Assembly (NCBI RefSeq): GCF_900199725.1 | Contig: NZ_LT904904.1 | Coordinates: 467,476-511,725, forward strand | Length of the DNA: 44,250 bases | Direction: 5' to 3' | Origin: Cytobacillus massiliigabonensis | GTDB taxonomy: Bacteria; Bacillota; Bacilli; Bacillales; Cytobacillaceae | Shown: piece after piece, positions 7,778-15,954 of the stretch | Position numbering within the stretch: the stretch's first letter is position 1 | Layout of the letters: the number at the start of each line of letters is the position of its first letter | The notes under the pieces: model-generated | Seen by the model: the letters and a program-made list of their open reading frames with translations, nothing else | Told to the model about the DNA's origin: nothing | Database searches by the model: none | Translations under genes and position numbers: made by a program

Positions 7778-8935
7778 CTGGAACCAAGAAAAGTAAGGCT
7801 AAAAAAGTTAAAGCGGAATAAAAGGGGGCGGGTTCTAAAAATATTTGCATCAGGATTAGCAGCTTCCACTTCCTTTGTCATCGGTGCCCATTTGTTTTCG
7901 CCTACATATGCCAGCTTTAATAATATTGATGACCAGGAGTTAGCTATCGAGGCATGCATTATTTTCCCTAAGACAATAGCAAAATTTCAGGAAGATGCAG
8001 AAAAGATATTTGGTGAAATTCAGGATGAGTTGAATCAAGCTTTGCAGCAAGCGGATCAAATCCAGCCAGTCGATACATCTGGAGCTGCCTCCGTCATGAG
8101 TTCATATTTCGTTTCAGCGGACTCTGGTTTTGCCTCATATGATGGGCTAGAAGGAGCAAGTGCACAAATTTCATCACAAATTAATGCGCTGGAAAGTCAA
8201 ATTTCCGCTGCTGAAAGTGAACAGTCAAGATTACACACACTAAATGGGGAATTAACTAGTGCCATTGCTCAATTAAGTCAGGCTGAAGCGGCTATTCAGT
8301 CGGCTGTAGAACATGCGAAAACGAGAGTCATAGAAATAGAAAATCTGAAAAGTGAGCTCGAAGCCTATAAAGTAGTAGCACTTGAAGATTGTAACTATGA
8401 GGATAAAGACTTTGACGATCCTATTCGTAGTATTGATGAATTATTAGTGCAATTTGATGATAAAATAGCCACTGCTGAAGAAACGCTAGGAACAATATCA
8501 AGCCAAGTGATCGACTACACAGCACAGCTTTCTCAAATAAGCAGCAGAATATCCGAACTGGATGCAGAAATATCTAGTCTAGTGTCTAGCATTAGCCAGC
8601 TTCAGAGTGAATTGGCAGCTATCCGAGCACAAATAGAAGAAATGGAAGCCCAAAAAGCTCTAGAAAAAGAGAAGAAGGCAAAAGAAAAAGCAGAAAAGGA
8701 AGCAAAAGAAAAAGCTGAAAAAGAAAAAGCTGAAAAAGAAAAAGCAGATAAAGAAAAAGAAAATAATGAAAAGCCGAAAGAAGAAGAGGGGAAAGAAGCT
8801 CCAAAGGAAACACCAAAAGAAACTCCAAAAAATGATGAACCAAAAGAAGAGCCAAAAGAAGAACCAGCCAAAGAGCAAGAAAAAAGTGATAATGAAAAGC
8901 CAGAAGAAGCTCCAAAAGAACAGCCAGCTCCATAA
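7778..8935 (+). CDS. Secreted coiled-coil protein with Lys/Glu/Pro-rich tail (CTG start)
   Basis: Reading back from the obvious coding frame, the only start that includes the signal peptide is CTG 7778, nine bases after GAAGGGAG. The signal is basic (KLKRNKRGRVLK), then hydrophobic, and ends FSPTYA. The mature part has long heptad-rich segments (ISSQINALESQISAAESEQS; ELDAEISSLVSSISQLQSEL) and a tail of KEKAEKE and PKEEPKEE repeats ending KEQPAP. The layout resembles surface coiled-coil proteins such as the PcsB type, but no catalytic domain follows. No LPXTG or SLH motif is present; the charged tail may cross or bind the wall. Annotators may instead start at TTG 7892, which would remove the signal. 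Family not recognised. Confidence 0.75.
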   Translation: MEPRKVRLKKLKRNKRGRVLKIFASGLAASTSFVIGAHLFSPTYASFNNIDDQELAIEACIIFPKTIAKFQEDAEKIFGEIQDELNQALQQADQIQPVDTSGAASVMSSYFVSADSGFASYDGLEGASAQISSQINALESQISAAESEQSRLHTLNGELTSAIAQLSQAEAAIQSAVEHAKTRVIEIENLKSELEAYKVVALEDCNYEDKDFDDPIRSIDELLVQFDDKIATAEETLGTISSQVIDYTAQLSQISSRISELDAEISSLVSSISQLQSELAAIRAQIEEMEAQKALEKEKKAKEKAEKEAKEKAEKEKAEKEKADKEKENNEKPKEEEGKEAPKETPKETPKNDEPKEEPKEEPAKEQEKSDNEKPEEAPKEQPAP

Positions 8936-8943
8936 GAATCAAA

Positions 8944-8977
8944 AAAACCTGCCGGACCATTTGGCTGCGGCAGGTTT
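8944..8977. terminator. Bidirectional intrinsic terminator
   Basis: AACCTGCCG / CGGCAGGTT stem, flanked by a run of A on the left and T-rich sequence on the right, so it can end both the coiled-coil gene and the small gene on the other strand. Confidence 0.8.
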
Positions 8978-8980
8978 ATC

Positions 8981-9211
8981 TTACTTGATCTCAAGCACTT
9001 CAAAAGCACCAGTGGACTTTTCTGTTCCACCTTCATTCACACGATTTTGACCTTTTTCATTTTGTGGCACATTATTCCCTAACGTTCCACTATCTTCGCC
9101 TGAATCTGCACCGTCGGTTACTGTCTTTGACTCATTTGAAGAAAACCATTTGTCCGCTAATCCCGTCTCATTAAAGAGATAGCCAGTACCTACTAATGAC
9201 TTTTTCTGCAT
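8981..9211 (-). CDS. Small hydrophilic hypothetical protein (76 aa)
   Basis: A 76-residue frame (start MQKKSLVGTGYLFNETGLAD) rich in Gly, Asn, Ser and Glu, without signal or membrane segment. Its stop lies right beside a terminator whose U-tract is best on this strand, and it fills a gap between two plus-strand genes, which speaks for a real gene. Against it, AGGAG lies about 16 bases before the ATG, too far for a normal start. Not recognised. Confidence 0.45.
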   Translation of the reverse strand: MQKKSLVGTGYLFNETGLADKWFSSNESKTVTDGADSGEDSGTLGNNVPQNEKGQNRVNEGGTEKSTGAFEVLEIK

Positions 9212-9230
9212 AATTTTTTGTACTTTTGCT

Positions 9231-9581
9231 CCTAATTAGATATCCCGCAAATAAAAAACTGCAGCAAATGGCAGGAACCCCGATTTATTTCATCTGCCTC
9301 ATCTTTCAAACAATCCTTTCAAACGGTCGTAATATGTCTATTTTACTATTAAATTGTCTATTATTCTATAATATGGCGAAAAAGTTAAATATGACCTCTT
9401 TTTCGCAGAATATAGGTTAACGCTATTCATCTGAATCCTTTTTGGGTATAATAAAGGATAGGTTTTTTATAAAAAAAATTCATATCCATATATAGCAAAG
9501 AAAGCTTGAAAATAATTTAGTGCGGGGAATCATTCAGACAGGAGCTACCCTTGCACGTTTCTAAGAAAAGGAGTTTTCACT
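9231..9581. other. Intergenic region upstream of wecC
   Basis: AT-rich. It holds a TATAAT at 9447-9452 that could be the wecC -10 (no good -35). A 64-codon plus-strand frame crosses it but has no ribosome site and no coding character. Otherwise nothing seen. Confidence 0.4.
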
Positions 9582-10871
9582 ATGTCAAAAAAGTTATGTG
9601 TGATTGGGCTTGGATACATTGGGCTGCCGACTGCGGTTATGTTTGCAAGTCATGGCTTACAAGTACATGGCATGGATGTCAATGAAAAGGCAGTCACCAT
9701 GATTCGAAATAAACAGCTTCATATTGAAGAAAATGGGCTGCAGGAGCGTTTAAATGCTGTGATTGACAGCGGTAACCTAACAGTTTCAACTACACCGGAA
9801 GAAGCAGATATTTTTATTATTGCGGTTCCGTCGCCAATCAATGCAGATAAAACAGCAAATCTTGAATATGTTCGTACAGCAACAAAATCGATTGTTCCAT
9901 ATGTACGAAAAGGGAACTTAGTCATTCTGGAATCTACTGTTCCTCCGCGGACGGTTGAAGATGTGATGATGCCTGTATTAGAGGAAACAGGTCTTGTGTT
10001 TGGAGAAGAGCTTTATATCTCTCATTCACCAGAACGTGTGATTCCAGGGAAGGTGTTTGAAGAGCTTGTCAATAATGACCGCATTGTTGGGGGCATTAAC
10101 GAAGAATCAAGCCGCTTAACTGAAGAGCTGTACCGTACGTTTGTAAAGGGAACGATTCACATTACTGACGCAACAACAGCTGAAATGGTAAAGGTCATTG
10201 AAAATACGTATCGCGATATTAACATTGCCTTTGCAAATGAACTGGCAAAAATCAGCGAAAAGATTAATGTAAATGTATGGGAAGCAATCAAGCTTGCGAA
10301 CTATCACCCTCGCGTCAACATTCATTTGCCTGGACCGGGTGTAGGCGGACATTGTATCGCTGTTGACCCTTGGTTCCTAGTGGAGCTGCAGCCTGATCTT
10401 GCGAAAATGATTCATCTTGCAAGAAGCACGAATGACGGAATGCCTGAGCATACAGCCAATCGTGTGCAGGAATTATTAAACAAGCAGGGAATTCAAAAGG
10501 GGCGCGTTGCCGTTCTTGGTCTTGCGTTTAAAGCGAATATTGATGATATGCGCGAAAGCCCATCGATGGATGTCCTTAGACACTTGGAAAGTCAATCAAC
10601 TGATTACACTGCCTATGATCCGCATATTAAAGAAAACAAGCATCCGCGCCAAACACAGGACATTTTAGAAGCGGTGGACCATGCAGATATGATTCTTATT
10701 CTGACGGACCATGCAGAGTTTAAAGAAATGGACCCTGCTCAGCTGGCGGGTAAAATGCGCACGCGAATCGTTTTTGATACAAAAAATTGCTTGAATCGCA
10801 GCAAGTGGGAAGCAGCAGGATTTGAACTGTATGCGCTAGGCGATTCAAAGCATCAGTCTGGAATTCAATAA
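9582..10871 (+). CDS. wecC: UDP-N-acetyl-D-mannosaminuronic acid dehydrogenase type (WecC-like)
   Basis: A 429-residue nucleotide-sugar dehydrogenase. It opens with the NAD fold (VIGLGYIGLPTA, residues 8-19), has the middle helix IENTYRDINIAFANEL and the catalytic loop GPGVGGHCIAVDPWF with Cys258, and a C-terminal UDP-sugar-binding domain with LGLAFKANIDDMRESPS. The YRDINIAFANE and CIAVDPWF signatures fit the WecC branch (UDP-ManNAc to UDP-ManNAcA, two NAD-dependent oxidations) better than UDP-glucose dehydrogenase. It acts in the cytosol. The next gene encodes a ManNAc/ManNAcA-type transferase 13 bases on, so the pair probably serves a wall polymer, perhaps the secondary polymer that holds SLH proteins. 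A good AAGGAG site precedes the ATG. Confidence 0.85.
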   Translation: MSKKLCVIGLGYIGLPTAVMFASHGLQVHGMDVNEKAVTMIRNKQLHIEENGLQERLNAVIDSGNLTVSTTPEEADIFIIAVPSPINADKTANLEYVRTATKSIVPYVRKGNLVILESTVPPRTVEDVMMPVLEETGLVFGEELYISHSPERVIPGKVFEELVNNDRIVGGINEESSRLTEELYRTFVKGTIHITDATTAEMVKVIENTYRDINIAFANELAKISEKINVNVWEAIKLANYHPRVNIHLPGPGVGGHCIAVDPWFLVELQPDLAKMIHLARSTNDGMPEHTANRVQELLNKQGIQKGRVAVLGLAFKANIDDMRESPSMDVLRHLESQSTDYTAYDPHIKENKHPRQTQDILEAVDHADMILILTDHAEFKEMDPAQLAGKMRTRIVFDTKNCLNRSKWEAAGFELYALGDSKHQSGIQ

Positions 10872-10884
10872 GCCGGTGACAGTG

Positions 10885-11604
10885 ATGAAAGAACATTTTT
10901 TAGGTGTGGATGTTTGCGGTGATTCGTATGAACAGCTATCCGCAAAATTATTAGAAGATATAAATGAGGACAGGAAATCCTTTATTGTTGCAATTAATCC
11001 GGAAAAGGTTATTAAGGCACAAGAGGAACCTTCCTTAAAGGAGCTTTTAAATAAAGCAACCTATCAAATTCCAGATGGCATTGGAATTGTTATCGCATCG
11101 AAAATTAAGGGCGGGAAAATCCGCGAGCGGGTAACTGGAATTGACATGATGCTTAAGCTTTGCCAGCTTGCGAAGGAAAATGACAAGAGGATTTTCCTTT
11201 ATGGCGCAAAGCCGGGGATTGCTGAAGAAGCAAAGAATAAGCTGATGGAAATGTTCCCAGGCATCCAGATTGCTGGTGTGATGGATGGCTATGAAAAGGA
11301 TCAGACAAAAATTGCTGAACGGATTAATCAAGCGAATCCTGATATTCTATTTGTTGCTCTAGGAAGCCCAAGGCAGGAAAATTGGATAATTGAGCATATG
11401 AATGAATTAGCCCCAAGTGTGTATCAAGGAGTGGGCGGGTCGTTTGATGTTATTTCTGGACGCATTAAACGAGCGCCTGAGATGTTTCAAAAAATGGGGC
11501 TGGAGTGGTTCTATCGTTTAGTGAAGGAACCGTGGCGCTGGAAACGTCAGCTCCTGCTTCCAAAATTTCTATTTTCTGTATTAACTAGCAAGTCAAGGGA
11601 ATAG
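10885..11604 (+). CDS. tagA: WecG/TagA/CpsF-family glycosyltransferase
   Basis: A 239-residue GT26-family enzyme with the usual landmarks: NPEKVIKAQ, PDGIGIVIAS (with the conserved Asp), IFLYGAKPGIAEEAKNKL, DILFVALGSPRQENWI, GVGGSFDVISGRIKRAP and the C-terminal WFYRLVKEPWRW. Members transfer ManNAc (TagA) or ManNAcA (WecG) to the GlcNAc-diphospho-undecaprenol lipid at the inner face of the membrane. With wecC beside it, a ManNAcA donor is plausible but not proven. GTG 10876 is in frame; I chose ATG 10885 because GGTGA precedes it at good distance. Terminator-like hairpins follow. Confidence 0.87.
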   Translation: MKEHFLGVDVCGDSYEQLSAKLLEDINEDRKSFIVAINPEKVIKAQEEPSLKELLNKATYQIPDGIGIVIASKIKGGKIRERVTGIDMMLKLCQLAKENDKRIFLYGAKPGIAEEAKNKLMEMFPGIQIAGVMDGYEKDQTKIAERINQANPDILFVALGSPRQENWIIEHMNELAPSVYQGVGGSFDVISGRIKRAPEMFQKMGLEWFYRLVKEPWRWKRQLLLPKFLFSVLTSKSRE

Positions 11605-11635
11605 AGAGTGAAATGATTTAGTCAAATGCTAGTAG

Positions 11636-11680
11636 AATGATACAATTTTGTAAAAATGGCAAAAAACAAATTGTATCATT
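11636..11680. other. Perfect inverted repeat after tagA
   Basis: 13-base arms AATGATACAATTT / AAATTGTATCATT with a 19-base loop. It is AT-rich and not followed by a T-run, so it may be a 3'-end hairpin or protein site rather than a terminator. Confidence 0.5.
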
Positions 11681-11766
11681 GTTCTTAAGGTGTTAAAATG
11701 GAAATAGAGAGAATTATTTCCTTCTTCTTTGATATTAGCTATTTTTTCCTCGGTTGGTAGCCTTCA

Positions 11767-11810
11767 GGAGAGCACCTGTCACAATTTGTGATAGGTGTTT
11801 TTCTTCTCCT
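11767..11810 (+). terminator. Intrinsic terminator, nested hairpin
   Basis: CACCTGTCAC / GTGATAGGTG stem followed by TTTTTC, enclosed by AGGAGA / TCTCCT. It probably ends the wecC-tagA transcript. Confidence 0.7.
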
Positions 11811-11831
11811 GATTTTTAATAAGCAGACGAG

Positions 11832-11873
11832 AAAAAGCCTTGAAAGAACATTGTATCTTTCAAGGCTTTTTTT
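11832..11873. terminator. Strong terminator between convergent tagA and slaP
   Basis: Sixteen-base stem AAAAAGCCTTGAAAGA / TCTTTCAAGGCTTTTT with a T-run on both strands. It can end the secA2-slaP transcript on the minus strand as well. Confidence 0.85.
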
Positions 11874-12019
11874 CTCTTTGGATAGGCTATCCGAATCTAG
11901 CTGCAGATCCTATCATCTATTAAACTTCAGGTCTCCTCAGCAACGATTGCGTCAACATCGATTCGCTCGCGCTAACCATGTTTCTTTTATCGAAAGAACC
12001 TGCGCTTCCGCTTTTGTAA

Positions 12020-12919
12020 TTATTGTTTCGCGTAAGCTTTCCATTTGCTGAGGTCTGGATTTTCCTTTTGGACTAAGCTCTTAGGGAAGATAAAGGTCCA
12101 AGGCTTGGTTGTATGAGCCTTTACTTCAAAATCCTCAAGCTTGAAGCCGCCAGTTGCTACAACTTCTCCAGCAGCATCCTCTACTACTAATGGAAGCTGC
12201 TGGATCGCTACATTCTTGTCAGATCCATTGCGGATTAATAATGTGACGTGAAGATTTTCTTCATTGAAATTTGCCTGCAGTCCCATGAAGTTCATTTCGC
12301 CTTCCTTCGGTGCAGGAATTTTCTCCTCAACTAATGCAGCTAATTTTTCTTTTTCTTCCTTCGGGAGCTTTTCCTCCCAGCTTTTATGCAAATCAAGCTT
12401 ATGCTTCGGCTTAATTTCGAAGGCGATTTTCCATTCCTTTTCACCTAGTGGCATGAAATCATCATTGATCACGTTATGTTCAAAGACAAAATGCCAAGGA
12501 CGGCTTGTTCTCGGTTCAAGCTGTCCAAGCTCAGAAAGGTCAAAGGTCTTTCGAGCAACCTTTTCTCCTTTTTCATTTAATAAAATTAACGCTGTTTCCT
12601 TCAATGTGAATGGCTGATTCAAGCTATTTCGCAAAAAGGCGCTGACAATCAGGCTGCCGTTGTTCGGCTCAATTTGGTGATCAATGCCTGATAGCGATAA
12701 TTGTGAAGGCTTTAAAGGCGGCAATTCATTATTTAAAAATTGAAACACATAGCGATCTTCATCTGTGATCTGATTCCAATCAGGATGAAAGGAAATCACG
12801 GGAGAAACTTCGGTCTCAGCTGATGCAGCGTCTGCCTTTCCCGTCAGATCCTTTGATGATACAACACTTTCTTTCGTGACGATTTTTTTATTTTTATTTC
12901 TTCTCCAGAAAGGGAACAT
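12020..12919 (-). CDS. slaP: SlaP, accessory protein for SecA2-dependent S-layer export
   Basis: A protein of about 299 residues (start MFPFWRRNKNKK). It has two similar beta-rich halves, each with a phrase like RPWHFVF or KPWTFIF, separated by a charged LPKEEKEKLAALVEEKIPAP linker. This matches SlaP, the accessory Sec S-layer assembly protein described in Bacillus anthracis next to secA2. It has no signal peptide and is expected in the cytosol or at the membrane. The start ATG 12919 overlaps the secA2 stop (TGATG) and uses a GAAGGAGG site inside the secA2 end, so translation is coupled. A GTG at 12922 is also in frame. Its role is to help SecA2 deliver S-layer proteins to SecYEG. Confidence 0.88.
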   Translation of the reverse strand: MFPFWRRNKNKKIVTKESVVSSKDLTGKADAASAETEVSPVISFHPDWNQITDEDRYVFQFLNNELPPLKPSQLSLSGIDHQIEPNNGSLIVSAFLRNSLNQPFTLKETALILLNEKGEKVARKTFDLSELGQLEPRTSRPWHFVFEHNVINDDFMPLGEKEWKIAFEIKPKHKLDLHKSWEEKLPKEEKEKLAALVEEKIPAPKEGEMNFMGLQANFNEENLHVTLLIRNGSDKNVAIQQLPLVVEDAAGEVVATGGFKLEDFEVKAHTTKPWTFIFPKSLVQKENPDLSKWKAYAKQ

Positions 12920-15300
12920 CACTTATTGCCTCCTTCATTTTCTTTTCTTAAGTTATCTGCAGCCACCATGGAACCTAAGTGGTAGCAGGCATTTCTCTCA
13001 AGCTTTTTGTACATCATTTCAAATAATTCCAAGCCTTCTCTTGCATATTGGCGCATTGGATCTTCCTGACTGTAGCTACGAAGACCGATTCCTTCCTTTA
13101 AGCGTTCCATCGCCTCTAGATGGAGAATCCAGGAATTGTCGATTACACCGAGAACGAGCGTCTTTAAAGTGAACTGGAGCTCTTCATTTTCCTTTAGTTC
13201 ATTTACCTGGTCCACATATTCCTTGATAACAGGGAAAATGGCCGTTTCTACTGTTTCATATTCAGAGACAGCAGGCTCCTCGAAAACAACTAGCTGGCTT
13301 GGAAGAATCCGATTGATTTCTTCGGCAAGAGCTGAAATATCCCATTCCTCAGGCACGACATCTTCTACACAGTAGCTCTTCACAATATGTTTCGTATAGT
13401 CCATAATCATTGGTTCAACAATGGAAATCACATCATCTGTCAGCAGGACTTTATCACGAAGCTGGTAAATAACCGAACGCTGTTCATTAATGATATTATC
13501 TAATTTCAGGTTATACTCACGGATGGAATAATTGCTATGCTCACATACACGCTGTACCCGGTCAATGAAGGCATGAATCTTTTTCCCGGTTATTTCTCCA
13601 TGCTCGTCCGCTTCAAACTTCCCTTCCATTTTCTCTAAATCTTCAGAAGCAAAGCGGGTAATCATCTCATCCTGTATCGAAATGAAGAATTGTGATCTTC
13701 CTGGGTCCCCTTGACGTCCAGAACGGCCTTTTAACTGGTTATCAATCCGGCGGCTTTCATGCCGTTCCGTTCCAAGTACATATAGTCCGCCAAGTTCTTC
13801 GACGCCATCGCCAAGCTTAATATCCGTACCACGTCCAGCCATATTCGTAGCAATTGTGATTTGTCCCTTTTGCCCAGCTTGTGTGATCAGACGAATTTCT
13901 TGTTCTACTGTTTTGGCATTGAGGATCTCAAATGTGAGACCAGCCTTTTCCAAATACTTTGCCACTTCCTCAGATTGGATGATGGACGTTGTTCCGATAA
14001 GAATCGGCTGTCCAGTAGCATGAACCTTTTTTACTTCCTCTGTAACGGCTGCATACTTTTGCTCTGTTGTCAGATATACTCTGTCTTGAAGATCTTTTCG
14101 GGCAATCGGGCGATTCGTCGGAATTTGAATCACATCCATGCCATATAATTCACGGAATTCGCTTTCCTCTGTCTTTGCCGTACCAGTCATTCCGGACATC
14201 TTTGGATAAAGTCTGAAGTAGTTCTGAATGGTAATCGATGCCTGCGTCTTATTTTCTTCTGTTACTTCGACGCCTTCCTTTGCTTCAATCGCCTGGTGAA
14301 GCCCATTGCTTAATGTTCTTCCTTCCATGATCCGGCCGGTAAACATATCAACAAGCATAATCTTATTATCTTTGACAATATAATCGACATCACGCTGGAA
14401 CATGACTCTAGCCCGCAGTGCTTGAATAATATAATGATACAAAGTCTGATGCTCCAGATCATACATATTATCAATGCCAAAGCCGCGTTCAACCTTCGTA
14501 ATTCCGTCCTCCGTTAAGTTCGTTGTTTTCGTTTCACGGTCAAAGTTGTAATCGACATCCTCAACAAAGGTCTTAACGATTCGTGAACATAAGAAGTGAA
14601 ACTCTTTGCTGACGTTGGTCTTTCCAGCAATAATGAGCGGTGTCTTCGCTTCATCGATTAGAACACTATCGACTTCGTCAATAATCGCGAAATGATACGG
14701 GCGCTGCACACGCTGACTTGGGTTGTACACCATTTTATCGCGGAGGTGATCAAAGCCAAATTCTGTTCCGACCCCATAAGTAATATCAGCTAAGTAAGCT
14801 TCCTGTTTCTCCGCTTCAGATAATCCAGAAATATTAAGTCCAACCTTTAGTCCTAGGAATTCATGGATTTGTCCAATTTGCTCTCTATCACGCTTCGCAA
14901 GATAGTCATTAACGGTAATGACATGAACCCCTTTTCCGGTTAATCCGTATAAGTAGCTTGGAAGGGAAGCGACAAGTGTTTTACCTTCCCCGGTCGGCAT
15001 TTCTGAAATATTTCCATCGCTCAGCACAAGTCCGCCAATTAGCTGAACATCAAAGTGCCGCATATTTAATACACGCTTAGAAGCTTCACGGACAGTAGCA
15101 AAGGCTTCAATTCTTACATCAAGAACAGAAGCGCCGCCTTCGATCTGATCTCTAAATGCTGCTGATTTTTCCCGGAGTTCATCATCCGTAAGCTTCTCGA
15201 ATTCAGCTTCTAATGCGTTAATTTTTTCTACCATTTTCACATATTTTTTCAAGCGCCGCTGCTGCTCGTCGCCGATTACTTTTTTAAAGTAGGTTAGCAT
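12919..15300 (-). CDS. secA2: SecA2, accessory preprotein translocase ATPase
   Basis: A 793-residue SecA: Walker A EMPTGEGKTLVA (GEGKT 104-108), DEVD (208-211), MTGTAKTEE, IATNMAGRGTDIKLG and KGRSGRQGDPGRSQFF. It is shorter than housekeeping SecA (about 840) and ends in NLRKENEGGNK without the C-terminal zinc-binding domain that contacts SecB or lipid. This and the overlapping slaP gene identify the S-layer-dedicated SecA2. It couples ATP hydrolysis to pushing S-layer precursors through SecYEG. AAGGGGAG precedes the ATG, with an extended -10 promoter about 90 bases upstream. Likely cargo genes lie downstream at 15955-28248. Confidence 0.93.
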   Translation of the reverse strand: MLTYFKKVIGDEQQRRLKKYVKMVEKINALEAEFEKLTDDELREKSAAFRDQIEGGASVLDVRIEAFATVREASKRVLNMRHFDVQLIGGLVLSDGNISEMPTGEGKTLVASLPSYLYGLTGKGVHVITVNDYLAKRDREQIGQIHEFLGLKVGLNISGLSEAEKQEAYLADITYGVGTEFGFDHLRDKMVYNPSQRVQRPYHFAIIDEVDSVLIDEAKTPLIIAGKTNVSKEFHFLCSRIVKTFVEDVDYNFDRETKTTNLTEDGITKVERGFGIDNMYDLEHQTLYHYIIQALRARVMFQRDVDYIVKDNKIMLVDMFTGRIMEGRTLSNGLHQAIEAKEGVEVTEENKTQASITIQNYFRLYPKMSGMTGTAKTEESEFRELYGMDVIQIPTNRPIARKDLQDRVYLTTEQKYAAVTEEVKKVHATGQPILIGTTSIIQSEEVAKYLEKAGLTFEILNAKTVEQEIRLITQAGQKGQITIATNMAGRGTDIKLGDGVEELGGLYVLGTERHESRRIDNQLKGRSGRQGDPGRSQFFISIQDEMITRFASEDLEKMEGKFEADEHGEITGKKIHAFIDRVQRVCEHSNYSIREYNLKLDNIINEQRSVIYQLRDKVLLTDDVISIVEPMIMDYTKHIVKSYCVEDVVPEEWDISALAEEINRILPSQLVVFEEPAVSEYETVETAIFPVIKEYVDQVNELKENEELQFTLKTLVLGVIDNSWILHLEAMERLKEGIGLRSYSQEDPMRQYAREGLELFEMMYKKLERNACYHLGSMVAADNLRKENEGGNK

Positions 15301-15386
15301 TCCATTCTCCCCTTATTACCTGCGGATGTTAACATCTATTCATAGTAGTGAAACATTACATTTAAGTTTAGTAAATAGCCTTTAAC

Positions 15387-15415
15387 ATTATAACATTCAT
15401 TACTTAAACTTTCAC
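15387..15415 (-). promoter_or_regulatory. Promoter of secA2-slaP (extended -10)
   Basis: Minus strand GTGAAA, 17 bases, TATAAT, with TG-T before the -10 (TGTTATAAT). Confidence 0.5.
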
Positions 15416-15437
15416 CTTTAGACAAAAAAATACAAAT

Positions 15438-15693
15438 ATGAGCAACTGCTTACAGCTAAATATGTAAATGTCGGTCTGCTTCATTTCACTGCGCTGGTTA
15501 TTCCTTCGTACATAAAGGCTTGTTCAATGAATCAGCCCGACGATTTTCTCACCTAGAATACAATGATGAGTATTTGTTTATAGCCAAGTATGTAAATGTC
15601 AGTCTGTTTCATTTCACTGTGCTTATTATTTCTTCATATATAAATGTTTGTTCAATAGATCAGCCCGGCTATTTTTTATCTAGAATACAATGA
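15438..15693 (+). repeat. Imperfect tandem duplication, about 128 bp
   Basis: The unit 15438-15565 is repeated at 15566-15693 with scattered substitutions. Matching blocks include TATGTAAATGTC (15461 and 15589), TTCATTTCACTG, TTGTTCAAT, ATCAGCCCG and TAGAATACAATGATGA. No coding frame spans it on either strand. It lies between the divergent secA2 and protease genes. Confidence 0.75.
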
Positions 15694-15798
15694 TGAAGAA
15701 TATGAATGGACTGATAAGGAATGAATTCTTAATTTTGTAATAAAATGTTGAAAAAAACAGTAGAAAATCCCTTTTCAATATCCCGCCTCATGCGTTAT

Positions 15799-15836
15799 GG
15801 TAGAAATGTATTTATAGTTTAATTTGGTATTCTACC
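15799..15836. other. Inverted repeat upstream of the protease promoter
   Basis: GGTAGAA / TTCTACC arms with a 24-base spacer, about 30 bases before the ECF-type -35. It could be an operator. No evidence beyond symmetry and position. Confidence 0.25.
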
Positions 15837-15865
15837 CAAAATTTTCATTTTTATTGGGAAAAATA

Positions 15866-15893
15866 TGAAACTTTTTTCTAACTAAAACGTCTA
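15866..15893 (+). promoter_or_regulatory. ECF sigma-type promoter (TGAAAC-N16-CGTCTA)
   Basis: TGAAAC, exactly 16 bases starting with a T-run, then CGTCTA. This is the consensus of the Bacillus ECF sigma group W/X/M/V, the T-run after TGAAAC being typical. It ends 61 bases before the protease start. Confidence 0.7.
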
Positions 15894-15954
15894 TTAGTAG
15901 ATATGGAAGTAGATGCAAGTTTCATCATTACATAATTGGTAAGGGGGAAGTCAG

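Noticed and set aside
8602..9036. Ser/Phe-rich minus-strand frame of 144 codons
   Set aside because: Mirror of the GAA/AAA-rich tail of the coiled-coil gene.
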